From Phyllobacterium myrsinacearum (lineage in GTDB: Bacteria > Pseudomonadota > Alphaproteobacteria > Rhizobiales > Rhizobiaceae), in contig NZ_PVBT01000007.1 of NCBI RefSeq assembly GCF_002980555.1, positions 62,001 to 126,000 of the forward strand: 64,000 bases of DNA, given 5' to 3'. The notes beneath the pieces were generated by a model. The model was not told the origin of the DNA. It did no database searches and saw nothing but the letters and a program-made list of their open reading frames with translations. The first letter of the stretch is position 1. The number at the start of each line of letters is the position of its first letter. Positions 26,474-34,657 of this stretch are shown piece after piece. The position numbers were made by a program, and so were the translations under genes.

Positions 26474-27577
26474 TTACTCGCGCGTCCATTCCGGGCTGTT
26501 GAGCTCGATCAATGAGCGCGACCAATCCTCGATGAAACGCTGTCTCTGCGCCCAATCCTGCACGGCCAGCAGCCCCGGCCCGATGCGGATGGGCTGGGCA
26601 ATTCCTGATTCCTTCAGGTTCTGCGGCCCGTCAACATCCGGCGGCAGGCCGCCCGTTTCGGAAAAATAGAAGGCGTTGCTGCGCGCAATCGCCTGGCCGC
26701 GCTCCGACAGGAGATAATCGAGGAACTGCGCGCCAAGGTCGCCGCGCTCTGCGGATTTGGGAATGAGCGCGCCGCGGCTGAGCACCAACGTATAGTCCCG
26801 CGGCACGACAACCCTGAGGTCGGGATGCTTTCGCGCCGCGTCATAGGCATAGGAACCCAGCATGTTGTAGCCGATATACAGCCGGCCGCTCGCCACCTCC
26901 TCGAGAATTTCGCCGGTGCAGCATCGCGCCACCGCAGAAGCGCGCGCCATGCTTTCCAGCAAGCGGCCAAAAACGGTATTCGTCTGGCGCGCGTCGTTGA
27001 AGGCCAGCAAATAGCCAATGCCTGACAGGCGGATGTCGTAGGTGCCGACACGGCCGCGATAGTAATCGAGACGTTCGCGCAGGAGGTCGGCCAGTTCCAC
27101 ATGGGTGCGCGGCACTTCGGCCGGCGGCACCTTGCGCGTGTTGTAGACGAAGACCGCCGGTTCATAGGTGAAACCAAAAACCTCGTCGCGCCAGTTGGCC
27201 CAATCGGCCACACGCAGCGTTTCCGGCGATGTATGCGATGCGGCGCAGCCATCATTGGCCAGTTTCAGCAGCTGATCGACTGACGAGGACAGGAGTAGGT
27301 CGCCGAGCGGCTCATCCTTGCGGCAGGCTTCGCTGGCCAGCGCGTGCAGCTCATTGGTGAGATACTCGATGTAATCAATCGATATGCCCGGCGCGGAGCG
27401 CTGAAAATCGTCAATCAGCGGCTTCATGGCGGCCAGGTCCGTGGTCGAATAGATCGTCAGCCTACCGGTTTCCGTCTGCAGCGACGGAAACCGCGTCTGG
27501 TTGTCCGCGGCCGCCAGAACCTGGGATGTCAGGGCAAGGATTGTGGCCATCAGGGTAGCCATGAAACGTTTCATCAT
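26474..27577 (-). CDS. Periplasmic solute-binding protein of a three-component signalling operon
   Basis: ABC-type (Fe3+/polyamine-like, group 1/8) extracellular binding protein of 367 aa. It has a signal peptide (MMKRFMATLMATILALTSQVLAAA), then GRLTIYSTTDLAAMKPLIDDFQ, the typical opening of iron/2-aminoethylphosphonate binders. Its ATG overlaps the stop of the histidine kinase gene (ATGATGA), and no permease or ATPase gene is nearby. This suggests it acts as the sensory partner of the kinase rather than as a transporter part, like the binding proteins in TctCDE- or BctCDE-type systems. The ligand is unknown. It ends base to base with xseA on the opposite strand. Confidence 0.88.
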   Translation of the reverse strand: MMKRFMATLMATILALTSQVLAAADNQTRFPSLQTETGRLTIYSTTDLAAMKPLIDDFQRSAPGISIDYIEYLTNELHALASEACRKDEPLGDLLLSSSVDQLLKLANDGCAASHTSPETLRVADWANWRDEVFGFTYEPAVFVYNTRKVPPAEVPRTHVELADLLRERLDYYRGRVGTYDIRLSGIGYLLAFNDARQTNTVFGRLLESMARASAVARCCTGEILEEVASGRLYIGYNMLGSYAYDAARKHPDLRVVVPRDYTLVLSRGALIPKSAERGDLGAQFLDYLLSERGQAIARSNAFYFSETGGLPPDVDGPQNLKESGIAQPIRIGPGLLAVQDWAQRQRFIEDWSRSLIELNSPEWTRE

Positions 27578-28959
27578 TTCGCGGGGCCCTTGTACAACGG
27601 CAATGTCAGGATAACCGTGAAGCTCTTCTCGTCGCGCGCGCGAAAACCCAGCGTACCGCCATGGGCATTGACGACTTCCTGGGCAATGGCGAAGCCGAGG
27701 CCGGAACTGCCTTCGTGCGATTTCGACGTGGCGAAACGCTGGGTGGCTTTTTCCCAGCCCTCCGGCGGAATGCCGGGCCCGTCATCCTCGACCTCGACAT
27801 AGGCATCAAGCGCATCGGAGCGCACGCGCACCTCAAGCCGCTGATCCGTTCCGTGCCGCAGGGCATTGTCGATGACATTGACGATAGCCTCGCGCAGGCT
27901 GACCGCATCGCCAAGGACAAAGGGGCGGTCATCGGGCGCTTCGAACGAGATGACGATATCGGGGTCAACGGTGATGGGAATGGCGGCGCGATAGGCACGG
28001 CGCGCCACATCGACAAGGCTGATCGGCTCCAGCTGGATGGAATCGGCGCGGTGGATGACCATGGCATGGCTGAGCAACTGGTTGGTCAGGCGCGCCAGCT
28101 CGCCGGTGCGCTGCTGCACGCGTTCGAAATGCTGCCGTCCGGTCTTGTCCAGCTTGTCATGCCCGAGAAGATCGATCTGCGCGGACAGAGCTGTCAGCGG
28201 TGTCCGGATCTGATGGGCGGCATCGGCGATGAACCGTTGCAGCAGGTCGACGCGTTCATTCAGGCGGCCCATGAAATGGTTGATGGAACTGACAAACGGA
28301 TCGAGTTCGCGCGGAACGCCAACCGAGACAGGCGTCAGGTCATGCGGGTCACGGCGGCGCACGGCCGCCCCCAAGCGCTCCACGGGCTGCAAGGCATAGC
28401 GGATGGCCAGCATGGCACCGGCAAAGGCGAGAAAGCTCATGACAACGACAAGGATGGTGGCGCGCAGCGTCAGCTCCCGCGTCAGGGCGGAGCGCGCCTC
28501 GTTGGTCTGTGCCACGATGACATAGACATGCCCCGTCACCGAGGGGTCGGCCAGCACACGGGTGGCGCGGGCTATGCGCACTGCCTCGCCCTTGTAGATA
28601 CCTTCGCTGATGCTGACAGCATCGCGCGCGCCGTCCGAGGGCGCCGGGCTTTGCAGATCATCATAGCCGGTCACGGTTTTGCCGTTGGTGTCGATGACGC
28701 GGTAGAAAATCCGGTCCCGTTCGGCCAGTCCCAGCAGTTCGAATGCCGATGTGGGCAAACGGGCACTGAGCGCCCCTCTTTCGACCGAAAGACTTTCCGC
28801 CATTTGCAGGGCAGCGCCGACAAGCAGCCGGTCGTAGGCCTTGTCGGCCGCCGTTTCCGCATAATACCAGGCTGCGCTGACAAGAAGGGCGGCACCAATG
28901 CCCAGAACCAGCGAAATTCGCCGGGCCAGGCGGGCAAAGAGGGACGGCTCATGCTGCAT
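27574..28959 (-). CDS. Sensor histidine kinase, TctE-like
   Basis: 461 aa. TM1 lies at about residues 15-32, a periplasmic 2CSK_N-type sensor domain at 35-160, and TM2 at 165-190 (ATILVVVMSFLAFAGAMLAIRY). HAMP follows (LQPVERLGAAVRRRDPHDLTPV), then the H-box FIADAAHQIRTPLTALSAQ with the phospho-acceptor His, the N-box NVIDNALRHG, and ATP lid motifs VEDDGPGIPP and GSSGLGFAIAQEV. Start and stop overlap the neighbours, so regulator, kinase and binding protein form one operon. The sensor class is commonly linked to carboxylates, but here the co-encoded binding protein likely supplies specificity. Confidence 0.93.
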   Translation of the reverse strand: MQHEPSLFARLARRISLVLGIGAALLVSAAWYYAETAADKAYDRLLVGAALQMAESLSVERGALSARLPTSAFELLGLAERDRIFYRVIDTNGKTVTGYDDLQSPAPSDGARDAVSISEGIYKGEAVRIARATRVLADPSVTGHVYVIVAQTNEARSALTRELTLRATILVVVMSFLAFAGAMLAIRYALQPVERLGAAVRRRDPHDLTPVSVGVPRELDPFVSSINHFMGRLNERVDLLQRFIADAAHQIRTPLTALSAQIDLLGHDKLDKTGRQHFERVQQRTGELARLTNQLLSHAMVIHRADSIQLEPISLVDVARRAYRAAIPITVDPDIVISFEAPDDRPFVLGDAVSLREAIVNVIDNALRHGTDQRLEVRVRSDALDAYVEVEDDGPGIPPEGWEKATQRFATSKSHEGSSGLGFAIAQEVVNAHGGTLGFRARDEKSFTVILTLPLYKGPAK

Positions 28960-29641
28960 CGCCGGGCACCAGTTGATAGCCCAGTCCGCGCACCGTCACG
29001 ATGCGCGCCTGCGCGCCTTCCAGTTTCTTGCGCAACCGGCCGACATAGAGCTCGATGGCATTGGCATTGGCAGCCTCGTCGAAACCGAAAATCTGGTCGA
29101 GCAGTTCATCCTTGCTGAAAACACGGCCGGGCCGCGCGGCCATGACTTCAAGCAGTGTCAGCTCGCGCCGCTTCAACTGGACTTCGCGCTTGCCCACATG
29201 CACGGACCGTGCGCCGCGATCGATGGCGATATCGCCGCATTTGATCAGATTGGTCGCCTCGCCGCCGGTGCGGCGCCGGATCAGCACACGGGCGCGCGCC
29301 TCAAGCTCACGAAAATCGAAGGGCTTGACGAGGTAATCATCCGCACCCAGATCAAGGGCGCCGACGCGGTCCTCGATCTCGGAACGCGCCGTGAGCACGA
29401 GGACGGGTACGGCATTGCCGGATTTGCGCAGGCGCTTGAGAATCTCAAAACCGTCCATGCCCGGCAGCATGACATCGAGGATGATCAGCGAATATTCGGT
29501 GAAATCAATGATTTCCGCCGCCGCGCGCCCGTCGGTTTCCCAATCGACAGCATGGCCGATCGCCTCGAACCGTTTGGCGATAGCCTCCCCCACATCATGC
29601 GTATCCTCAACCAGCAATATGCGCATGTTTTTCATTGGCAT
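28949..29641 (-). CDS. OmpR/TctD-family response regulator
   Basis: 230 aa. The receiver domain MRILLVEDTHD has the acidic pair, LIILDVMLPGMDGFE has the phospho-Asp, VLTAR the Thr and YLVKPFDF the Lys. The C-terminal winged helix ends RIVTVRGLGYQLV. Three in-frame ATGs (29641, 29635, 29626) are possible; 29626 gives the usual MRILLVED start. The end overlaps the kinase start by 11 bases. First gene of the regulator-kinase-binding protein operon. Confidence 0.93.
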   Translation of the reverse strand: MPMKNMRILLVEDTHDVGEAIAKRFEAIGHAVDWETDGRAAAEIIDFTEYSLIILDVMLPGMDGFEILKRLRKSGNAVPVLVLTARSEIEDRVGALDLGADDYLVKPFDFRELEARARVLIRRRTGGEATNLIKCGDIAIDRGARSVHVGKREVQLKRRELTLLEVMAARPGRVFSKDELLDQIFGFDEAANANAIELYVGRLRKKLEGAQARIVTVRGLGYQLVPGDAA

Positions 29642-29787
29642 GAACGCCCGCCGGGATCAATTGACGATGAATGCTTTTACCATGCAGGGATTGAATGCAG
29701 CGGGCGCATGGGCCGGACGAACCGGACCGGCTTGGCAAATGGGCGCCGGAGCGATATCGAACTCCCGTTGATGACATCGGGCAGAGA

Positions 29788-30234
29788 ATGAAGATGATGA
29801 TGATCCGACCAATACAACCGGACGACATACCGCCGCTGGTGGCAATCTGGGAAAGCGCCGTCCGGGCGACGCACCATTTCCTGTCCGAGGAAGACATCCA
29901 GTTCTTCCTGCCGCTCGTGCGGGACGAAGCCCTTCCCGGACTTGAGGTGTGGGTGGCGCAGTCGCCATCCGGCCCGCTCCTGGGTTTCATGGGCCTGTCC
30001 GGTGCCAAGGTGGAGATGCTGTTCGTCGATCCGGCATGGCATGGCCAGGGAACCGGCCGGCAGCTTCTGGATCACGCGCGAACGCTCAAGGGCCGGCTCA
30101 GCGTTGATGTGAACGAGCAGAATCCCGGTGCGCACGGCTTTTACCGACATTATGGATTTGTTGTCGTCGGGCGATCCGAACGCGATGGATCGGGCCGCCC
30201 CTTTCCGCTGATTCACATGCAGCAGCCAGCCTGA
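29788..30234 (+). CDS. YjaB-like GNAT acetyltransferase
   Basis: 148 aa from ATG 29788 (GGGCAGAG upstream; frame open further upstream without a good start). It aligns by eye with E. coli YjaB along its whole length: IRPIQPDDIPPLVAIWESAVRATHHFL, the CoA loop DPAWHGQGTGRQLLDHA, VNEQNPGAHGFYRHYGFVVVGRSERD and GRPFPLIHM. YjaB acetylates an unknown substrate. It is followed by the convergent tRNA-His gene. Confidence 0.9.
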   Translation: MKMMMIRPIQPDDIPPLVAIWESAVRATHHFLSEEDIQFFLPLVRDEALPGLEVWVAQSPSGPLLGFMGLSGAKVEMLFVDPAWHGQGTGRQLLDHARTLKGRLSVDVNEQNPGAHGFYRHYGFVVVGRSERDGSGRPFPLIHMQQPA

Positions 30235-30291
30235 GAACCGGTTTGATCCGGCTTTGTATTTCGGAGGATATTGGGGGGCTTTGGGAAGAAG

Positions 30292-30368
30292 TGGTACGGA
30301 CGGGTGGATTCGAACCACCGACCTCAGGAGCCACAATCCTGCGCTCTAACCAACTGAGCTACGACCGC
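30292..30368 (-). tRNA. tRNA-His (anticodon GTG), CCA encoded, no G-1
   Basis: 77 bases including encoded CCA. The D arm is GCTC-AGTTGGTTA-GAGC, the anticodon stem CAGGA/TCCTG encloses loop TTGTGGC (anticodon GTG), and the T arm GGTGG-TTCGAAT-CCACC is perfect. Acceptor strands are GCGGTCG and CGTCCGT: five standard pairs, a G1-U72 wobble and one U5-U68 mismatch. Position -1 is C and the discriminator is A73, so the near-universal G-1:C73 identity element is absent. This is the recognised alphaproteobacterial exception and fits the divergent HisRS encoded at the left edge. Confidence 0.97.
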
Positions 30369-30393
30369 GCACCGTCTTCTTTTCGACAGGGGT

Positions 30394-30422
30394 CACATAC
30401 GTAAGATTGATGCTTTTGGCAA
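30394..30422 (-). promoter_or_regulatory. Promoter of tRNA-His
   Basis: On the minus strand TTGCCA (30422-30417) and TATGTG (30399-30394) are spaced by 17 bases and end 25 bases before the mature 5' end of the tRNA. The arrangement fits a sigma-70 promoter. Confidence 0.55.
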
Positions 30423-30454
30423 GCACCCGATGCAACAGAAAGGCAAAAACCAAC

Positions 30455-30565
30455 AAAAAAGAAAAGGCCGGGGGAGGAACCGGCCTTTTCCATTAATGCA
30501 AGACCCATACGGGAGGAACTATCGGGTCTTGCTCGTCCAGCGGCCGGGAGGAGGAGTGCCGCCGG
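30455..30565 (-). ncRNA. Candidate sRNA with three anti-Shine-Dalgarno loops (alpha-r14/suhB- or CcsR-like)
   Basis: Directly after the phasin stop (30593) the minus strand folds into three consecutive hairpins. Hairpin 1 (30562-30540): GCGGC/GCCGC with loop ACTCCTCCTCCCG. Hairpin 2 (30532-30498): GCAAGACCC/GGGTCTTGC, inner ATA/TAT, loop GTTCCTCCCG. Hairpin 3 (30489-30462): AAAAGGCCGG/CCGGCCTTTT with loop TTCCTCCC, followed by a T-rich run to 30455, which is a rho-independent terminator. All three loops show CCTCCC, complementary to ribosome-binding sites. This is the build of the alpha-r14/suhB RNAs of Hyphomicrobiales and of the CcsR RNAs of Rhodobacter. No clear promoter is visible between phasin and hairpin 1, so it may be cut from the phasin mRNA. 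The 5' end is an estimate. Confidence 0.75.
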
Positions 30566-30592
30566 AGTATTTTTTCATCAAGGGCCTTTAAA

Positions 30593-31048
30593 TCAGGCGA
30601 CCTTGACGTCCTTGATTGCCTTCTCGACAGCCGACTTGACCGGAGCGGAGATTTCTTCAACAGCCTTGGTTGCAACTGTCTGGAATTCCTTGGCCTGATC
30701 GGTCAGGGCTTCAGCCTGCTTGCGAACGAACGCGCTCTGCAGTTCGATGACTTCGCCGAAAGACTTAACGCCGATCAGAGCTTCGATATGAGCGAAGCTG
30801 GCTTCGGTGTTGGCGCGCAGCGCAGCCAGAGCCTTGAGCGAGAGAGCAGCAGTGTTCGACTGTGCAGTTTCAAAGGTGCTTTCGAGTGTCTTCTGGGCAG
30901 CTTCGGCCTGATCCTTGATCTTAGCATAGGCTTCCTTGGACTGGGCAACGCCCTTCTCGGTGAATTCGCGAACCTGATCGGTTACAGCGGTTGCATCAAA
31001 GGCAGGGATCGAGAACGCATCAGCAGTCTGTTTGGTGGTCTTGCTCAT
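30593..31048 (-). CDS. phaP: Phasin (polyhydroxyalkanoate granule-associated protein)
   Basis: 151-residue, almost wholly alpha-helical protein. The phasin_2 pattern is visible: VREFTEKGVAQSKEAYAKIKDQAEAAQKTLESTF, ALAALRANTEASFAHIEALIGVKSFGEVIELQSAFVRKQAEALTDQAKEFQTVATKAVEE. It coats PHA granules and limits coalescence. The promoter (31106-31134) overlaps a TGC-rich inverted repeat expected to bind the PHA repressor PhaR. Downstream lies the aSD-loop RNA at 30455-30565. A cytosolic role is likely, as there is no signal peptide. Confidence 0.93.
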   Translation of the reverse strand: MSKTTKQTADAFSIPAFDATAVTDQVREFTEKGVAQSKEAYAKIKDQAEAAQKTLESTFETAQSNTAALSLKALAALRANTEASFAHIEALIGVKSFGEVIELQSAFVRKQAEALTDQAKEFQTVATKAVEEISAPVKSAVEKAIKDVKVA

Positions 31049-31105
31049 AATCTGTTCCTTCCGTGTGCAGCCGGTCTATGCGACTGCTTGTGAATTCATG
31101 ACGAG

Positions 31106-31155
31106 TATATAACCCAATTTATTGTGCAATGCAACATTTCTTTTGCGGTGCACAA
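31106..31155 (-). promoter_or_regulatory. Phasin promoter with PhaR-like operator
   Basis: On the minus strand TTGCAT (31134-31129) and TATATA (31111-31106) are spaced 17 bases. TTGTGCAATGCAA (31122-31134) and TTGCGGTGCACAA (31143-31155) form an inverted repeat matching at 11 of 13 positions and cover the -35 element. TGC-rich dyads like this are the known targets of PhaR, which leaves DNA to bind PHA when granules form. PhaR itself is not encoded in this window. Confidence 0.7.
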
Positions 31156-31273
31156 TCAAGCGCCTGATTTTTCATTCAAATATTTTTGTGGAGCGTCTTC
31201 CAAGTTAACTAAACCAAGAGAAAGACGTGTGACGTAAGGGACTGTGAGTGGACGATTGGTCGCCAGACGATTA

Positions 31274-31288
31274 TTAACAGAGTATTAA
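31274..31288 (+). promoter_or_regulatory. CtrA-type box upstream of pdhS
   Basis: TTAA-CAGAGTA-TTAA is an exact match to the CtrA consensus TTAA-N7-TTAA, centred 58 bases before the pdhS ATG. A hairpin ATCCGC-AGACA-GCGGAT (31293-31309) follows in the leader. CtrA is the master cell-cycle regulator of this order. Confidence 0.6.
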
Positions 31289-31338
31289 GACAATCCGCAG
31301 ACAGCGGATGCTTTATTGTGGAGTGCACCGGTCAAACG

Positions 31339-34300
31339 ATGACGTCTGGAACTTACCCATTCATCGATATTGCCGTTCTGGATGAAATTCGCGAGCATTT
31401 TGCCAATGGCGATGCGCTTGTGGTGATTTCTCCGGATTTGGAGAATGTCATCTGGGCGAATGGCCAGGGTGCAAACGCGCTTGGCTATGCGACCATCGAC
31501 GATATTCTCGATGCCGGCGCTGTTCTGAATGTGCAGGCGAGACGGCAGCTCAAGGCGCTGGACGGTTTCCCCGCCATCGGCCATGGCCGCACCGTGTCAT
31601 TGCGCGTGGCCTTCGGCTTGGCCAGCCGCATCCTGACACTCCAGGCAAGCGACCTGACCTTGCCACGCGGCGAAGCCGCCATCCTTCTGTCCATTGCCAA
31701 TACCGCCCGGCTGAATTCCGAAACCGGGATTGCCGCGCTGGCCATCAAGGGTTTCGGCGACAGCACCACCCATGCGGCCATGATCGACGCCGCGGGCACG
31801 ATATTGGCTGCCTCGGAGCAGTTCCGCAGCATCGGCTTCAGCGACAAGATGCTGGGCGATCTGGTGCGCGAAGTGCGCCTGGAACGCAACCGGCTGGTGA
31901 AACGTCCGGTGCAGACAGCCAACGGTTCCGTACCGGCCGGCATAGCGCGGCTGACCGACAGCCCTGCCCTGCATCTTCTCTTTGCCATCCGCGACGTCAA
32001 TGCAAGCGCAGAGCAGCCGGCAGATACGGAAGACAGACAGCCGGAAGCGCCCGTGGCACCGCCAATCAGCGTTGTCCAGGATGTCCGGGAAAGCCGTGCC
32101 GAAGCGGCGGTACCGCCGCAGGACACTGTTGCCGTCGAACCAGCCCTGCGACAGGCGGAGAATGCGATCTCCGGAGACGGGTCCTTCCACTACAAGCCCT
32201 CGGACAATCCCATCCGGTTTGTCTGGAAAGTCGATGCCGATGCAACCTTCGATGAAATATCGCCCGAATTCGTTAGCGCGGTAGGCCCCAACTCGGCGGC
32301 GGTCATCGGAAAATCCTTCCGCGACGTCGCCAATGTCTACGGGCTCGACAGCAGCGGCGAGATTGCCGAACTTCTCGAACGGCGCGACACGTGGTCCGGC
32401 CGCTCGGTGCTGTGGCCGATTGAAGGCACCGGTTTGCGCGTGCCCGTCGAATTGGCGGGCCTGCCGATCTATTCGCGCGAGCGGGTATTCATGGGCTTTC
32501 GCGGGTTCGGTGTTGCCCGCATGGGTGATGTTACCACCGATCCGGAAGCCATCGGCAAGGCACTCGCGCCCAAGCCCATCCCGCCCGTCGATGTGTTCAA
32601 CGGCGATGTGTTCAACGGCGAAAAACCCGTCATCGCCATTACGCCGGCCGCACCGGCCGAACCCGCCCGCGACGAAGCCGGGATAGAAGCGATTGAAGGC
32701 AATGTCATCCCGTTGAAGACCAACCGTCTTCCGCGCGATGACGGGCGCCTGAACGATGCCGAACGCAATGCCTTCAGGGAAATCGCGGAGCGGCTGCGCC
32801 GTGAAGTTCTGGCTGACAACCCAAAGGAAGCCGCCCCTGCGGCTTCTGCAACCAGCGTCGAAGCGCCATCGGACCAGCCGGCGATGTCCGCGCCCGTCGT
32901 GCCGCCCGTTCCCGATGCGGAAGTGGTCGGCCCAGGCTTCTCCGTACCGGTAGACAAGGAGACGGCGGCAATTGCGGCCGGTCCGTCGCCGCAGCAGGAT
33001 TTTGCCGAGAATATCCGGACAAAGGCCCGGCACGGCGTCGATACCACCGTTCTCGCCGCCCTGCCTCTTCCTGTCCTCATCCATCGCCATGGCATTCTTC
33101 TCTACGCCAACAAGGCCCTGCTCGATGCCACGCTTCATGAAACGCATGCGGACATCAATGCGGCGGGCGGATTGAACGCATTGTTTGCCGAAAGTCCGGA
33201 ACAGACGGACGGCGAGACAGCGGAAGGTGTAAACCTGCAGCTGAGCGACGGCACGACCAGACGTGTCCAGGCACATCTTCAAGCCGTACGCTGGGACGAA
33301 GACGGCGAACGCGCCCTGCTGCTGGCCCTGTCGCCGGAGGTGCAGCCGCCCGTCGTGCAATCGCCGGAACAGCGGTTTGACGACAGCGAGCGGCAGCTTC
33401 TGCAAACCCGCATCGACGAGTTGAATGCGATTCTCGATACCGCGACGGATGGTGTGATCCTGCTTGATTCCGCCGGTGCCATCCGTTCGGTCAATCATTC
33501 GGCGGCGGCGCTGTTTGGCTACAATCCGGAAGACGTGGAAGGCAAGGCATTCTCCCTGCTCTTTGCCATCGAAAGCCAGCGGACGGCCATGGATTATGTC
33601 AGCGGCCTGTCGGACAACGGGGTTGCCAGCGTTCTCAATGATGGCCGCGAGGTCATCGGCCGCGAAAGCAAGGGGCGGTTCATTCCGCTGTTCATGACCA
33701 TCGGCAAGCTCGACGCGTCAAAGGGCTTTTGCGTCGTGCTGCGGGACATCACCCATTGGAAACAGGCCGAGGAAGAACTGCTCAGCGCCAAGCGCGAGGC
33801 AGAGCGCACCTCCAGCCAGAAGAGCGAATTCCTCGCCCGGATCAGCCATGAAATCCGCACGCCGCTCAATGCCATCATCGGCTTTTCCGAGCTGATGGCC
33901 GACGAAAAATTCGGCCCTGTCGGCAATGAGCGGTATCGCGACTATCTCCATGATATCAGCCGTTCCGGCAATCACGTGCTGTCGCTGGTCAATGATCTCC
34001 TCGACATTTCCAAGATCGAGGCGGGGGCGGTGGAGTTCGACTTCCAGGCGGTTTCGCTGAATGACGCTCTCACCGAGGCCGTGGCGATCATGCAGCCGCA
34101 GGCGAACCGCGAGCGGGTGATCATCCGCTCCAGCCTTACCTCGCGCCTGCCCGACATTGTCGCCGACCAGCGGTCAATCACCCAGATTGCCCTCAACCTT
34201 CTGTCGAACGCCGTGCGTTTCACGGGACCGGGCGGACAGGTGATCGTTTCGACCAGTTACGAACCGAGCGGCGACGTGCTTCTGCGGGTGCGCGATACCG

Positions 34301-34518
34301 GCATCGGCATGACGCGGCAGGAAGTCGAACAGGCGCTGCGTCCCTACAAGCAGATCACCACGCCCAAACATGCGCGCACCGACGGCACGGGTCTCGGCCT
34401 GCCGCTGACAAAGGCCATGGCCGAAGCAAACCGCGCAAGCTTCGCCATCGATTCGGCGCCGGGGCGCGGCACGATGGTCGAAATCAGTTTTCCATCGACC
34501 CGCGTTCTCGCTGACTGA
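31339..34518 (+). CDS. pdhS: PdhS-type cell-cycle sensor histidine kinase
   Basis: About 1059 aa from ATG 31339 (a GTG at 31318 is also possible). It is a large cytosolic hybrid-free kinase of the PleC/DivJ homologue group, close in size to Brucella PdhS (about 1035 aa), which sits at the old pole and controls DivK. The N-terminal sensory region begins FIDIAVLDEIREHFANGDALVVISPDLENVIWANG. A PAS domain occupies about residues 695-815 (ILDTATDGVILLDSAGAIRSVNHSAAALFGY). The H-box SEFLARISHEIRTPLNAIIGFSELM is near residue 837, with the N-box LNLLSNAVRFT, DTGIGM and DGTGLGLPLTKAMAE in the ATPase. No transmembrane segment is seen. A 15-base tandem duplication (32590-32619) repeats DVFNG. A CtrA box precedes it. 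Confidence 0.9.
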   Translation: MTSGTYPFIDIAVLDEIREHFANGDALVVISPDLENVIWANGQGANALGYATIDDILDAGAVLNVQARRQLKALDGFPAIGHGRTVSLRVAFGLASRILTLQASDLTLPRGEAAILLSIANTARLNSETGIAALAIKGFGDSTTHAAMIDAAGTILAASEQFRSIGFSDKMLGDLVREVRLERNRLVKRPVQTANGSVPAGIARLTDSPALHLLFAIRDVNASAEQPADTEDRQPEAPVAPPISVVQDVRESRAEAAVPPQDTVAVEPALRQAENAISGDGSFHYKPSDNPIRFVWKVDADATFDEISPEFVSAVGPNSAAVIGKSFRDVANVYGLDSSGEIAELLERRDTWSGRSVLWPIEGTGLRVPVELAGLPIYSRERVFMGFRGFGVARMGDVTTDPEAIGKALAPKPIPPVDVFNGDVFNGEKPVIAITPAAPAEPARDEAGIEAIEGNVIPLKTNRLPRDDGRLNDAERNAFREIAERLRREVLADNPKEAAPAASATSVEAPSDQPAMSAPVVPPVPDAEVVGPGFSVPVDKETAAIAAGPSPQQDFAENIRTKARHGVDTTVLAALPLPVLIHRHGILLYANKALLDATLHETHADINAAGGLNALFAESPEQTDGETAEGVNLQLSDGTTRRVQAHLQAVRWDEDGERALLLALSPEVQPPVVQSPEQRFDDSERQLLQTRIDELNAILDTATDGVILLDSAGAIRSVNHSAAALFGYNPEDVEGKAFSLLFAIESQRTAMDYVSGLSDNGVASVLNDGREVIGRESKGRFIPLFMTIGKLDASKGFCVVLRDITHWKQAEEELLSAKREAERTSSQKSEFLARISHEIRTPLNAIIGFSELMADEKFGPVGNERYRDYLHDISRSGNHVLSLVNDLLDISKIEAGAVEFDFQAVSLNDALTEAVAIMQPQANRERVIIRSSLTSRLPDIVADQRSITQIALNLLSNAVRFTGPGGQVIVSTSYEPSGDVLLRVRDTGIGMTRQEVEQALRPYKQITTPKHARTDGTGLGLPLTKAMAEANRASFAIDSAPGRGTMVEISFPSTRVLAD

Positions 34519-34657
34519 AAATTGTAAGACAGCTTCCATCGCCTCATTCACTCCGCAATGCGATGGCAAACGCTCTGCAACAAATTGGCGTCCGACTATC
34601 TCTGGCCCTTGAATTGCAACGCATCATCGCTAAACCGTAGATGGAGAAGCGTGAAAC

